A DNA stretch of 64,000 nt from DATAOG01 sp963753685. GTDB taxonomy: Bacteria; Pseudomonadota; Alphaproteobacteria; Geminicoccales; Geminicoccaceae. Of the stretch, positions 33,051 to 48,158 are shown piece by piece (within the stretch, counting starts at the first letter, position 1; each line of letters opens with the position of its first letter). The notes beneath the pieces were generated by a model, which worked only from the letters and a program-made list of their open reading frames with translations, did no database searches and was not told where the DNA came from. The stretch covers positions 186,001-250,000 of the forward strand of contig CAVWDE010000020.1 in the NCBI GenBank assembly GCA_963753685.1. The letters are read 5' to 3'. A program made the position numbers and the translations under genes.

Positions 33051-34279
33051 GGCATCCGGTCCCGCTCCTGCAGCCAGGCCATCGCGGCGCGCATGCGGCT
33101 CTCGTCGATCTCGTGGACCTCGACGCCGCGGCCGATGCCCTCGAGCAGGGTCACGGTCAGCTCGCCGCCCAGATGTTCTCTGAACTCGCGCAACCCTTCG
33201 AGGATCGCAAGGCTGCCATTGGGCCGTGGCAGGTCCAGCGCCGGATGCCAGAGCCGGAAGCCCAGATGCTCGAGCAGGGCGCAGATCCGCTCCTCCTCGC
33301 CGGCCGGGAGCAGGCCCGCCAGCACCGAGTAGCGGGCATCGAGCGCCATCCCGAGTGCCACCGCCTCGCCATGGCGGACGTGGTGCTTGGTCAGGCTCTC
33401 GAGCTTGTGTGCCGACCAGTGGCCGTAGTCGAGCGGCCGGGCGCTGCCGGTCTCGAACGGATCGCCGCCATGGGCGATCTGATGCATGTGCAGTTCGGCG
33501 CAGCGCCGGATCATCGCCGCCATCGCGGTGCGCTCGAAGGTCAGCAGATCGTCGGCATGGCGCTCGAGCCAAGTGAAGAAAGAAGCGTCCCGGATCAGCG
33601 CTACCTTCACCGCCTCGGCGATGCCCGCGATCTTGTCGCGCGGCCCGAGCGCGCTCAGCAAGTCCAGATCGTTCAGGACCGCGAACGGCGGCGCGAAGGT
33701 GCCGACGAAGTTTTTGACGCCGTAGAGGTTGACGCCGTTCTTCACCCCGACCCCGCTATCGTCCTGGGCGAGCACGGTGGTCGGCACCCGGATCAGGCGG
33801 ACGCCCCGGTGGGTGACCGCGGCGACCAGCCCGACCGCATCGAGCACCGCCCCGCCGCCGATCGCGATCACGTAGGAATGGCGGTCGATGTTGTGCTCAT
33901 GGAAGCGCTGCTGCATCTGCTCGACGAAGAACAGCTCACTCTTGATCCGCTCGCCGCCCGGGATCGGCAGCGGCGGACAGACCAGCTGCATGCGCCGGGG
34001 ATGCGCGCGGGCGTAGCCCTCGACCTCCTGACCGAGCCCGGGCCGGCTCGCGAGCAAGCCGTCGTCGACGAACACCAGGCAGCGGTGGCAGCGCCCCGGT
34101 TCGAGCCTCGCCAGCGCCTCGATCAGGACCGGATTGCCGGGATCGAACAGGCGCTCGGTGAAGTAGACCGGATATTCGAACGCGACCGCGAAGCGCTGCA
34201 CGTGCACCGCGGTCCGCGTGCCGCCGGCCATGCCGGATGGGGCCATGCCGGGCTGCGCCACGCCGGAATCTTGGACCAT
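33047..34279 (-). CDS. eboD: 3-dehydroquinate synthase-like protein EboD
   Basis: The 410-residue protein belongs to the sugar phosphate cyclase family. It has IAIGGGAVLDAVGLVAA for NAD, the phosphate loop RVPTTVLAQDDSGVGVKNGVN, and metal residues in GIAEAVKVAL, LDYGHWSAHKLES and HHVRHGEAVALGM. True AroB makes dehydroquinate; EboD proteins cluster apart and are thought to cyclise a related sugar. The first 35 residues vary in the family. ATG 34279 has AAAGG 5-6 bases upstream; the longer frame to 34537 would overlap the promoter. It is the first gene of the ebo operon. Confidence 0.9.
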   Translation of the reverse strand: MVQDSGVAQPGMAPSGMAGGTRTAVHVQRFAVAFEYPVYFTERLFDPGNPVLIEALARLEPGRCHRCLVFVDDGLLASRPGLGQEVEGYARAHPRRMQLVCPPLPIPGGERIKSELFFVEQMQQRFHEHNIDRHSYVIAIGGGAVLDAVGLVAAVTHRGVRLIRVPTTVLAQDDSGVGVKNGVNLYGVKNFVGTFAPPFAVLNDLDLLSALGPRDKIAGIAEAVKVALIRDASFFTWLERHADDLLTFERTAMAAMIRRCAELHMHQIAHGGDPFETGSARPLDYGHWSAHKLESLTKHHVRHGEAVALGMALDARYSVLAGLLPAGEEERICALLEHLGFRLWHPALDLPRPNGSLAILEGLREFREHLGGELTVTLLEGIGRGVEVHEIDESRMRAAMAWLQERDRMP

Positions 34280-34372
34280 TGGACCTTTCTTTCGCCTGGA
34301 TTTTTTTTGCCCCGTCTCCGACCCGGAGGCCGGGCTCGGGGCGTCTCCCTCGCGAGCCAACATAATCCGAAA

Positions 34373-34401
34373 ATGGCAAGTTGTCCTCACTGACTTGTCA
34401 A
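34373..34401 (-). promoter_or_regulatory. Candidate promoter of the ebo operon
   Basis: A perfect TTGACA (34401-34396 on the minus strand) is followed after 17 bases by TGCCAT (34378-34373), a weak -10 that matches the consensus at three positions. It lies about 95 bases before the eboD start in a locally AT-richer segment. An A-run with TCC (around 34303-34310) lies between it and the gene. The -10 weakness means that an activator or another sigma factor may be involved. Confidence 0.35.
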
Positions 34402-34480
34402 ATGCGGCCGCGATTGCGCATGATGAGCGAACGATGAAGACAAGCTCGCCCGCTCGGCGCGCGCGCCCGGAGAGGAGGTC

Positions 34481-34843
34481 ATGCGCACGGCCAATGGTTG
34501 CTCTTGCATCATGCTGGCGGGATTCGCCCTGGTCCAATACAACGATCCCGACGCGATCCTGTGGCTCCTGATCTACGCGATTCCGGCGACCTGGGCGGGT
34601 CTCGCCGGGTTTCGGCCGGATCGCCTGGCGCCGAGCCAGGGCCTGATCGGAGCCTACGCCGCCTGCCTCGCCGCCGCCGCCCTTGGGAGCCTCTGTCTCT
34701 GGCCGTCGCTACCGGCGGGCTGGATCCGGATCGAGACCGAACGCGAGGGCCTGGGCATCCTCATCGCGACCCTCGCGCTGGCGCTGGCCGGCCTCTCCTG
34801 GTGGCGCCGGGCCCGGCTCTGGCAGGCCGCTCTCCGGCCCTGA
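34481..34843 (+). CDS. TMEM220-like small membrane protein
   Basis: The 120-residue protein contains the signature VQYNDPDAILWLLIYAIPA of the transmembrane 220 family and four hydrophobic segments (about 8-20, 26-44, 53-74 and 90-106). Its function is unknown in bacteria. GAGGAGG lies directly before the ATG. It is divergent from eboD with about 200 bases between, so it may share the control region of the ebo operon, but membership in that system is not implied by known ebo clusters. Confidence 0.82.
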   Translation: MRTANGCSCIMLAGFALVQYNDPDAILWLLIYAIPATWAGLAGFRPDRLAPSQGLIGAYAACLAAAALGSLCLWPSLPAGWIRIETEREGLGILIATLALALAGLSWWRRARLWQAALRP

Positions 34844-34904
34844 CCGAACCGCCGACCGCCGTGCCCCGGGCCGCTGGGCCCTTTGGCGCGCAGGCGGCGC
34901 GACT

Positions 34905-39245
<4,341 letters not shown>

Positions 39246-39486
39246 GCGAGCGGACCGGTGTTGGTGGACAGGAAGTTCAGGATAGCGCAGTTGCCGACGG
39301 GGGCCAGTGCTGACTTTGCCGGCCCATGGGCGGCCGCCTGCGGCGATTCCCGGAGCCACGGGAATAAAGGGTTGAGGCGTTGTCGAATCAACTCCTCAAA
39401 GCATGCCTGGTTGCGCGACGGGACGCGTGTTGCAGACTGCGAGCAAACAGACCACTTTGAGGAAGGGGGCAGAACCGGGATGGGCT

Positions 39487-39720
39487 ATGCGAACGATCTT
39501 CGTCCGAGTCACCAACGAGGCGTCACCCTCGTACGCGCCAGTGGTCGCAACGCCGATCACGTCCACGACCTTCAGCATCGAAAGCGTGCATCCGGACTTC
39601 ATCGACGCCACCCTGGAATTCGGGGCTGGAGACAACGTCCGCTGCCGGACGATCCGGCTGCTGGGACCTGGCGAGTCGACGGCGCGCCAGCGGATGATCG
39701 CGGTCGAGCGCGTTCCTTGA
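39487..39720 (+). CDS. Small protein of unknown function
   Basis: The 77-residue frame starts MRTIFVRVTNEASPSYAPV and ends RQRMIAVERVP. Its composition (alternating hydrophobic and polar residues, few Arg/Pro runs) is more protein-like than the other frames here, and it ends cleanly. A GAGGAAGG stretch lies about 20 bases upstream, which is far; GGATGGG is nearer. An in-frame ATG at 39403 would add 28 residues. I recognise no family, and a non-coding origin is quite possible. Confidence 0.4.
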   Translation: MRTIFVRVTNEASPSYAPVVATPITSTTFSIESVHPDFIDATLEFGAGDNVRCRTIRLLGPGESTARQRMIAVERVP

Positions 39721-39961
39721 GCGGCTCGTGTCCGCGAACCTCGGGTCCGCCCGGCCGAACGCACGCACCGCAGCCCATTCGAAAGATCGACCAGGCTCGG
39801 TGACGAGCCGCGAATTTGTTGCAGCACGCAGGCCGTCGCCGCAGGATCATGGGGTGCTGGCAGGCCGTCGCGACCGATCAGCGTCAGGGATCGGGCGGAG
39901 CCGCGGCCAGCCTTGAGCAGACTGCCGGCCAACCGGCCGAACACAAAGGGGGGAAACCGTC

Positions 39962-41152
39962 ATGAATGAGACTCCAAGGGTGTCACCTCTGTCGCGGCGG
40001 CAGGTGCTGCGCGCGGGCGCCGCCCTCAGCATCGGCGCCGGGCTCGTCGGCAGCACGCGACTGGTGCCGCCCGCGCTCGCGGCCGGCCGGACCCTCACCA
40101 TCGCCGACGTTGGCGTCGGCGACCCGGGCGGCGACTGGTCACGCTTCGAGAAGCCAACCGGCAACAAGGTCAATCTGGTCTCGATCGGCAACGCGCCTTC
40201 GGCCGTGGTCAACCAGCTGCTCGCAGGCGGCGGCCAGAGCACGTTCGATGTGATCAACATCGTCGGCGGCATGCAGAAGCCGCTGGTCGACAACGATCTG
40301 ATCCTGGAGCTCGACCGCAGCCAGCTGCCTAACTGGCAGAGCGACACCTACATCAAGCAGTATCTCGCGCCCGGCACGCAGGGTTTCCAGTTCATCGGCT
40401 ATGACCAAAAAATCTACGGCGTGCCGACCGTGCTCCAGGGCGACTCGTTCGCCTATCTGCCTGACGAGACCGGCGCGCTGGATTCCTACAGCGCCCTGTT
40501 CGACCCGAAATTCAAGGGCTTCGTCGCGCTCGAGGACAACTACACCACGGCCGGCCAGAAGACCGCGCTGTTTCTCAAGCAGTCCGGGCAGGCCAAGATC
40601 GCCGACCCGGCCGACATGACGCCCGAGGAAGTCAAGACCGTGATCGACTTCCTGGTCGCGAAGAAGCAGGCCGGCCAGTTCCGGGTCATGTGGTCGAGCT
40701 TCGAGCAGGCGGTCAACCTGATCACCAGCAAGGAAGTCTACGTCATCGACTGCTGGGAGCCGATGGTGTTCGTCGCCAAGGCCAAGGGCCACAACGCAGT
40801 CTACGCAGCCCCCAAGGAAGGCTATCTGATGTGGGCGATGGCCGCCTACGTGGTCAACAATCCGGACCGCGGCGCCGACGACCGGAAGGCGACCTACGCG
40901 CTGCTCGATTTCATGCTCGGGCCCTGGTACGGCGCCAAGATCACGCTGCTGCGCGGCTACATGACCAACCCGCAGGCGCCGGCCTACGCCAAGGCCCATC
41001 CCGACGAGTTCAGCGCCGAGGAGGCAGCGCGGATCGCCGAGATCACGGCGGGGGTGCAGAAAAAGTTCGAGCAGGGCGGGACCTGGCAGAACCGCTGGCC
41101 GACCCACGTCGACGTCTACGAGGAGGAGTGGCAGCGCTTCAAGTCGGCGTGA
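39962..41152 (+). CDS. Extracellular solute-binding protein of a polyamine-type ABC importer
   Basis: The 396-residue protein has a twin-arginine type leader (SRRQVLRAGAALSIGAG, cut near ALAAG) and a PotD/PotF-like fold with VNQLLAGGGQSTFDVINI, YDQKIYGVPTVLQGDSF and EVYVIDCWEPMVF. It should capture the solute in the periplasm and deliver it to the two permeases that follow. Spermidine, putrescine or a related compound is the family norm; the adjacent pyroglutamyl peptidase gene leaves other amino compounds possible. A strong GGGGGGAAA site precedes the ATG. Its stop overlaps the next start (GTGA). Confidence 0.87.
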   Translation: MNETPRVSPLSRRQVLRAGAALSIGAGLVGSTRLVPPALAAGRTLTIADVGVGDPGGDWSRFEKPTGNKVNLVSIGNAPSAVVNQLLAGGGQSTFDVINIVGGMQKPLVDNDLILELDRSQLPNWQSDTYIKQYLAPGTQGFQFIGYDQKIYGVPTVLQGDSFAYLPDETGALDSYSALFDPKFKGFVALEDNYTTAGQKTALFLKQSGQAKIADPADMTPEEVKTVIDFLVAKKQAGQFRVMWSSFEQAVNLITSKEVYVIDCWEPMVFVAKAKGHNAVYAAPKEGYLMWAMAAYVVNNPDRGADDRKATYALLDFMLGPWYGAKITLLRGYMTNPQAPAYAKAHPDEFSAEEAARIAEITAGVQKKFEQGGTWQNRWPTHVDVYEEEWQRFKSA

Positions 41153-42057
41153 CGCCGGCAATCCGGCCCGGTTTCCTCCCGATGCGGCTGCCGAGCCGGG
41201 GCCAGGCTTGGCGCCTGCTGATCCTGGGCTTGCCGCTTGTGGTGATCTCCGGGCTCATCCTGGGGCCACTCCTCATCACGCTGGCGGTCAGCGTCTTCGA
41301 GAAGAAAGGCTTCTGGATCAGCCCGGCGTTCACGCTCGACGCTTACCGGCTGTTCTTCACCGGCGTCCGGCTCGAGGTGCTCGAGCGCAGCTTCCGCGTG
41401 GCCTTTGCGTCGACCGCGCTCATGCTGCTGATCGCCTATCCGATCGCCTATCTGGTCACGCTCCGGGTCCGGCCCGAGCTCACGCGCGCGTTCCTGTTCC
41501 TGTTCGCGGTCCCGTTTCTGGTCAACTACATCGTGCGCACCTTCGCCTGGGCGGACCTTTTGAGCCGGACCGGCTTCGTCAACTCCCTGCTGCTCCGGAG
41601 CGGGCTGATCGGGCAGCCGCTCGACTGGCTGCTGTTCTCGGATTTCGCGGTCTATCTTGGCCTCGTGACCGCCTACATGCCGTTCATGATCTTCCCGATC
41701 TGGCTGTCGCTCTCGGGCATCGACCGGCGCCTGCTGGAGGCGAGCTGGGTTCTGGGCGCGCCGCCGCTTGCGACCTTCTGGCGGGTGACCCTGCCGCTGT
41801 CGCTGCCCGGCGTGTTCGCCGCAGCGATCTTCGGCTTCGTCGGCTCGTTCGGCGAGGTCGCGGTCTCACTGATCCTGGGCGGCACCGGCTACCAGCTGCT
41901 TGGCAACGAGATCGCGAGCGCTCTGGACGTGCTCAACTATCCTCTCGCAGCGGCGATCTCGACGGTCGCGACTTGCCTGATGCTGGCGCTGCTGATCGTC
42001 TGGTACCGGCTGTTCGACGTCCGGCTGGTCCTCGGCAAGATCATGGGGCGGGCCTGA
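41149..42057 (+). CDS. ABC transporter inner-membrane permease, PotB type
   Basis: The 302-residue protein has six membrane segments and the ABC permease EAA loop LLEASWVLGAPPLATFWRVTLP, typical of PotB/PotH. It would form the channel with the second permease. The GTG at 41149 overlaps the upstream stop; ATG 41182 is a possible later start that keeps all membrane segments. Its TGA overlaps the ATG of the following permease (TGATG), so the three genes are translationally coupled. Confidence 0.9.
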   Translation: MTPAIRPGFLPMRLPSRGQAWRLLILGLPLVVISGLILGPLLITLAVSVFEKKGFWISPAFTLDAYRLFFTGVRLEVLERSFRVAFASTALMLLIAYPIAYLVTLRVRPELTRAFLFLFAVPFLVNYIVRTFAWADLLSRTGFVNSLLLRSGLIGQPLDWLLFSDFAVYLGLVTAYMPFMIFPIWLSLSGIDRRLLEASWVLGAPPLATFWRVTLPLSLPGVFAAAIFGFVGSFGEVAVSLILGGTGYQLLGNEIASALDVLNYPLAAAISTVATCLMLALLIVWYRLFDVRLVLGKIMGRA

Positions 42058-42841
42058 TGCCGGACACGCGCACCGCGTCACGCGCGGCGACGGCCCTGAT
42101 CTGGGGATGTCTCGGCTTGGTGCTGCTCTTTCTTTACGCCCCGCTCGTGCCGCCCGCCGTCCACTCGTTCGCAGACACGACCGGAGGCAGGGTGGGCCTG
42201 TTCCAGAACTACGTTGCGATCCTCGACGACGCGCGCCTCCTGCGCGCCCTCCAGACATCGCTCATCGTGGGCGTGCTGGTGGCCCTGGTCGCGCCGCTGC
42301 TGGCCCTACTCGCGGCCGAGGCGGTGCGGGCCTGGCGGATGCCGCGGGTGATCATCGCGATCATGCTGCTGCCGCTGTTCGTGCCGGGCGTGTCGATGGG
42401 CCTGGCGACCGGCCTGTTCTTCCAGATCCTGGGCGTCAAGCCGTCGCTGCTCACGATCACAACGGTGCAGGTGATCTGGGCGCTGCCGTTCGCCTTCCTG
42501 ATCCTCCTGACCGTGATGGCGAACTTCGATCAGGTCTATCTCGAGGCCGCGTATATGTCGGGCGCCGGGCGCCTGCGGGCCTTCCTCGAGGTCGAGCTGC
42601 CGCAGATTCACCAGGGCATCCTGGGCGCCGCGGTGTTCTCGCTGATCATCTCGTTCAACGAGACGATCCGGACCGCGGTCGTCCAGGGTGGGCACAACAC
42701 CGTGCAGACCTACCTCTGGTCGCAGTACCAGCAGGTGGGGCTGAGCCCGCAGCTGTTCGCGCTGATGACCCTGATCATCGCCCTGACGCTCGTCCTGATC
42801 GCGCTGGTGGCGCTGCTCGAAGGGCGTCAGCGCCGCGCCGC

Positions 42842-42845
<4 letters not shown>
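42057..42845 (+). CDS. ABC transporter inner-membrane permease, PotC type
   Basis: The 262-residue protein has six membrane segments and an EAA-type loop YLEAAYMSGAGRLRAFLEVELP, like PotC/PotI. It pairs with the PotB-type permease. It starts inside the preceding stop codon and ends at a TAG (42843-42845) that overlaps by four bases the stop of the ATPase gene on the other strand. Such a tail-to-tail arrangement is unusual for genes of one transporter. Confidence 0.9.
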
Positions 42846-43902
<1,057 letters not shown>

Positions 43903-43903
<1 letters not shown>

Positions 43904-44556
43904 CAGGCGGGGGTGGCCTCGAGCGTGGTCTCGATCGCGATGCGGACGCCCTCGATCTGCGTATCCAACGCCATCGAGGCGAGATCGGCTCGCTGGTGCA
44001 GCTCGACCTTGGCCCACTCACGCATCTTGAGGAGCAGCGAGCTCACCTGCTCGGGCAGGTAGGGCAGGTGGATGAAGCCACAGGGCGACCCGGGCACATG
44101 CTCGGCGCAGGCGCGCAGCGCGTGATACATCAGCGCATTGCACAGAAACGCGCCGGCACTGCCGGAGAGCCGCGCCGGGATGCCCGCGGCCAGCAGCCGG
44201 TCCTGGATGGCATGGATCGGCAGCCGGCTGCGATAGGCCTCGGCGCCGCCCTCGACGACCGGACCGCGCGTCATGAGCCCGACGTTGTCCGGAATCTCGA
44301 AATCCGCGATGTTGACCGCGATCTGCTCGAGCCGCAAGGTCGGTGTTCCCGGCCAGAGACCGAGGCAGATGACGGCGCACGGCCGGATTTCCGCGATCAG
44401 CTGCGCGATGCGGGCACCGAGTTCGGCATAGTTCACCGGCAAGGTGTGGCCGATCACCCGGACGCCGCCGATCTCGGTCCCGGCGAGCCGCTTCACCACC
44501 TGCTCCGAGGGATTGAGCGACCGCCCGCCATAGCTCTCGAAGCCCGTCAGCAGCAT
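43903..44556 (-). CDS. pcp: Pyroglutamyl-peptidase I (pyrrolidone-carboxylate peptidase, C15)
   Basis: The 217-residue enzyme removes N-terminal pyroglutamate from peptides in the cytosol. The catalytic triad is visible as E77 (LRLEQIAVN), C139 (GAFLCNALMYH) and H163 (GFIHLPYLPEQ), and the start LLTGFESYGG fits the family. It is translationally coupled to the ABC ATPase, suggesting that imported pyroglutamyl or lactam-containing compounds may be its substrate; this is inferred from context only. Confidence 0.92.
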
Positions 44557-44664
44557 GGCGTCTTCCCTCTGTCCGCTCGCATCGGTTGTAGTCTACGACG
44601 CCTCGAGGTGACGCTCCAGCTTCGAGCCGTCGATGCCTTCGCGGGGTCTGAAGCCGAAGGCTGC

Positions 44665-45678
44665 CTAAGGTTGCTCGCCGGACGGGGCGGGGAGCGCGTC
44701 GGGCAGCGGCTCCGGCATCTGTGCCGGAACCGTCTGGCGCCGACCCCGAAACGTCAGGAGGCCCTGCGGCCGGAACACCATCAGCACCATCAGCATGAGG
44801 CCAAACGCGAGCAGCCGGTAGAGCTCGAAGCTGCGGAACAGTTCCGGCAGCGCCACGATCAGCGTGGCCCCGAGGATCACGCCGAACAGGTTGCCCATGC
44901 CGCCGAGGATGACCATGGCCAGGATGTTGATCAATTCGGTGAACATGAAGTTGGCGGGGAACACCGAGTGCTGCCAGGAAGCGAGCAGGCAGCCGCCGAC
45001 GCCGGCGAACGAGGCGCCGATCGCGAAGGCCTGCAGCTTGGCGACGAACACGTTGATGCCCATCGCTTGGGCTGCGGTCTCGTCCTCGCGGATCGCCTGC
45101 CAGGCCCAGCCGACGCGCGAATCGCGCAGCCGCACCGAGATCAGGGCGGCGAGCGCCAGGAACACCAGGAACAGGAAATAGTACTCGGTGTTGTTGCCGA
45201 GCGCGAAACCCGCGAACGACGGCGGGTCGACCCCGATGATGCCGCTCGGTCCGCCGGTGATGTCGATCGGCCGGTCGAGGTTGACCAGCAGCAGGTAGAC
45301 GATCTCGCCGAAGCCCAGCGTCACCATCGCCAGGTAGTCGCCGCGCACGCGCAGCGTCGGCGCGCCGATGATCACGCCCGAGACGGCAGTGGTCGCGACC
45401 ACGATCGGCAGCGCCAGCAGGAACGGCAGATGGAGGCCGAAATGCGGCGAGGCGAGGAAGGCGTACATGTAGGAGCCGATGCCGAAGAAGGCGACGTAGC
45501 CGATGTCGAGCAGGCCCGCGAACCCGACCACGATGTTGAGGCCGAGTGCCAGGACCGCATAGAGGCAGATGCGGGCGATCACGCCCATGATGTAGTCGTT
45601 GGGCGCCGCCAGCGGCGCGAGCAGAGCCAAGGCCCCGAGTCCGATCACCGCGATGCGCTGCCCGAGCCGGGACTCCAT
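44665..45678 (-). CDS. livM: Branched-chain amino acid-type ABC permease LivM
   Basis: The 337-residue permease has eight to nine membrane segments, the LivM core ALGLNIVVGFAGLLDIGYVAFFGIG and a GGMGNLFGVILGA segment near the end, followed by a hydrophilic tail with many prolines. It forms the channel with LivH. The ATG at 45678 lies 2 bases after the livH stop. It is the last gene of livK-livG-livF-livH-livM; the amino acid specificity of such systems varies widely. Confidence 0.93.
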   Translation of the reverse strand: MESRLGQRIAVIGLGALALLAPLAAPNDYIMGVIARICLYAVLALGLNIVVGFAGLLDIGYVAFFGIGSYMYAFLASPHFGLHLPFLLALPIVVATTAVSGVIIGAPTLRVRGDYLAMVTLGFGEIVYLLLVNLDRPIDITGGPSGIIGVDPPSFAGFALGNNTEYYFLFLVFLALAALISVRLRDSRVGWAWQAIREDETAAQAMGINVFVAKLQAFAIGASFAGVGGCLLASWQHSVFPANFMFTELINILAMVILGGMGNLFGVILGATLIVALPELFRSFELYRLLAFGLMLMVLMVFRPQGLLTFRGRRQTVPAQMPEPLPDALPAPSGEQP

Positions 45679-45680
45679 GC

Positions 45681-46619
45681 CTAGATCCGCCGCCAGTCGG
45701 CCAGCGACTCGCCGAGCAGGCCCTCGGGCCGGAAGGTGAGGACCAGGATCAGGACCAGGAAGGCGATGACGTCCTTGTAAGCGGGGTCCATGAAGGTGAC
45801 CGCCAGGCTTTCGATCACACCCAGCAAAAGGCCCCCCAGCATGGCGCCGCGGATGTTGCCGATGCCGCCGAGCACGGCCGCGGTGAACGCCTTGAGCCCC
45901 GCCGAGAAGCCCATGAAGAAATCGATCTGGGTGTAGTAGAGGCCGATCAGCACGCCGGCGGCACCCCCGAGTGCTGAGCCGAGAAAGAACGTGGTCGCGA
46001 CCACCCGGTTGACGTCGACCCCCATGATCGCCGCCATCTCGCGGTCCTCGGCGACCGCCCGGATCGCGCGCCCGAGCGTGGTGCGCCGGACGATCAGGTG
46101 CATGCCCCACATCATCAGGCCGGCGACCACCGCCACGACCACGAGCAGCACCGAGATGTTGGCCCCGAACAGCTGGAACCGCCAGCCGCGCGGGAACAGA
46201 AGGTTGGTCATGTAAACCTTCATGCGCGCGCCCTGGCTCAGCATCACGGCGTTCTGCAGGAAGATCGAGGCGCCAACCGCGCTGATCAGCGGACCCAGCC
46301 GGGTGGCGCCGCGGGCGTAGAGCGGCCGGTAGGCGAAGCGCTCGAGCGCGGTGCCGAGCAGGCCGCAGCCGAGCATCGCGGGCAGCAGCATGAGCGGCAG
46401 TACCCAGATCGGGTTCAGGCCCCCGATCTTGGCAGCCAGCAGCGCGCTCAGCACGCCCCAGCCGATGTAAGCGCCGATCATGAACACCTCGCCATGGGCG
46501 AAGTTGATCATGAACAAAACGCCGTAAACCATTGTATATCCGATCGCGATCAGGCCGTAGACGGTGCCGAGCGCGAGCCCGAAGACCAGCTGCTGGGGCA
46601 GGATCGAGAGCGTGTTCAT
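45681..46619 (-). CDS. livH: Branched-chain amino acid-type ABC permease LivH
   Basis: The 312-residue permease has the LivH features FGLALGTVYGLIAIGYTMVYG at its N-terminus, GVDVNRVVATTFFLGSALGG and AAVLGGIGNIRGAMLGGLLLG. It is the inner-membrane partner of LivM. Its start lies 5 bases after the livF stop, and its stop 2 bases before livM, consistent with one transcript. Confidence 0.94.
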   Translation of the reverse strand: MNTLSILPQQLVFGLALGTVYGLIAIGYTMVYGVLFMINFAHGEVFMIGAYIGWGVLSALLAAKIGGLNPIWVLPLMLLPAMLGCGLLGTALERFAYRPLYARGATRLGPLISAVGASIFLQNAVMLSQGARMKVYMTNLLFPRGWRFQLFGANISVLLVVVAVVAGLMMWGMHLIVRRTTLGRAIRAVAEDREMAAIMGVDVNRVVATTFFLGSALGGAAGVLIGLYYTQIDFFMGFSAGLKAFTAAVLGGIGNIRGAMLGGLLLGVIESLAVTFMDPAYKDVIAFLVLILVLTFRPEGLLGESLADWRRI

Positions 46620-46624
46620 GCGGT

Positions 46625-47342
<718 letters not shown>

Positions 47343-47350
<8 letters not shown>

Positions 47351-48128
47351 GGGCGGCCGCCCGCTTGCCGAGGTAGGCCTCGAGCACGGCAGGATGGCTC
47401 TGGACCTGCTCGAAAGTGCCTTCGGCGATCTTGCTGCCGTGATCGAGGGCGACCACGCGGGTGCAGATGCCGCGCACCAGCTTCATGTCGTGCTCGATCA
47501 GCAGGATGGCGATCCCAAGCCCCCGGATGCGCTGGATATCGGCCATCAGCTCCTGGGTTTCCGAGGGGTTCATGCCGGCCGCCGGCTCGTCGAGCAGCAG
47601 GAGGCGCGGCCGGGCTGCGAGCGCGCGCGCGATCTCCAGCCGTCGCCGGTTGGCGTAGGAGAGCGAGGCCGCCGGCTGCCCGGCGTGGGGCGCCAGGCGG
47701 TCGCGGAAGAAGGCCAGCAGCTCCAGCGCCTCCGCACGCCCCCGACGCTGCTCGGCGCGCGCCCCAGGCGTGCCGAGGACGATGGTCGCAAGCCCGCTCC
47801 GGGTCCGGCAATGCATGCCGACCAGCACGTTCTCGAGGACCGTCATCTGGTTGAAGCAGCGCTGGTTCTGGAAGGTGCGCGCGATGCCCAGCGCGGTGAT
47901 CCGGTGCGGCGGCAGCCGGGTCAGGTCGTGTTGCCCGTCGGCGAACAGGATGCGCCCGCCGGTCGCCGGATGCAGGCCGGTGATGGCGTTGAAGAAGGTC
48001 GTCTTGCCCGAGCCGTTGGGCCCGATCAACCCGAGGATCTCGCCCTCATCGAGGCTGAGGTCGATATCGCGAAAGGCCTGCAGGCCGCCGAATCGCTTCG
48101 ACAGCCCGCAGGCCTCGAGCAGAGCCAC
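47343..48128 (-). CDS. livG: Branched-chain amino acid-type ABC ATPase LivG
   Basis: The 261-residue ATPase begins with GTG and has LSKRFGGLQAFRDIDLSL, Walker A GPNGSGKTT, a signature-loop region SLSYANRRRLEIARAL and LLLLDEPAAGMNPSET, as in LivG. It works as a heterodimer with LivF. The gene follows livK after 30 bases and overlaps livF, which places it in the middle of the liv operon. Confidence 0.93.
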
Positions 48129-48158
48129 GCTGCGGCCCGTGCCGCGGCGTCGAACGCG

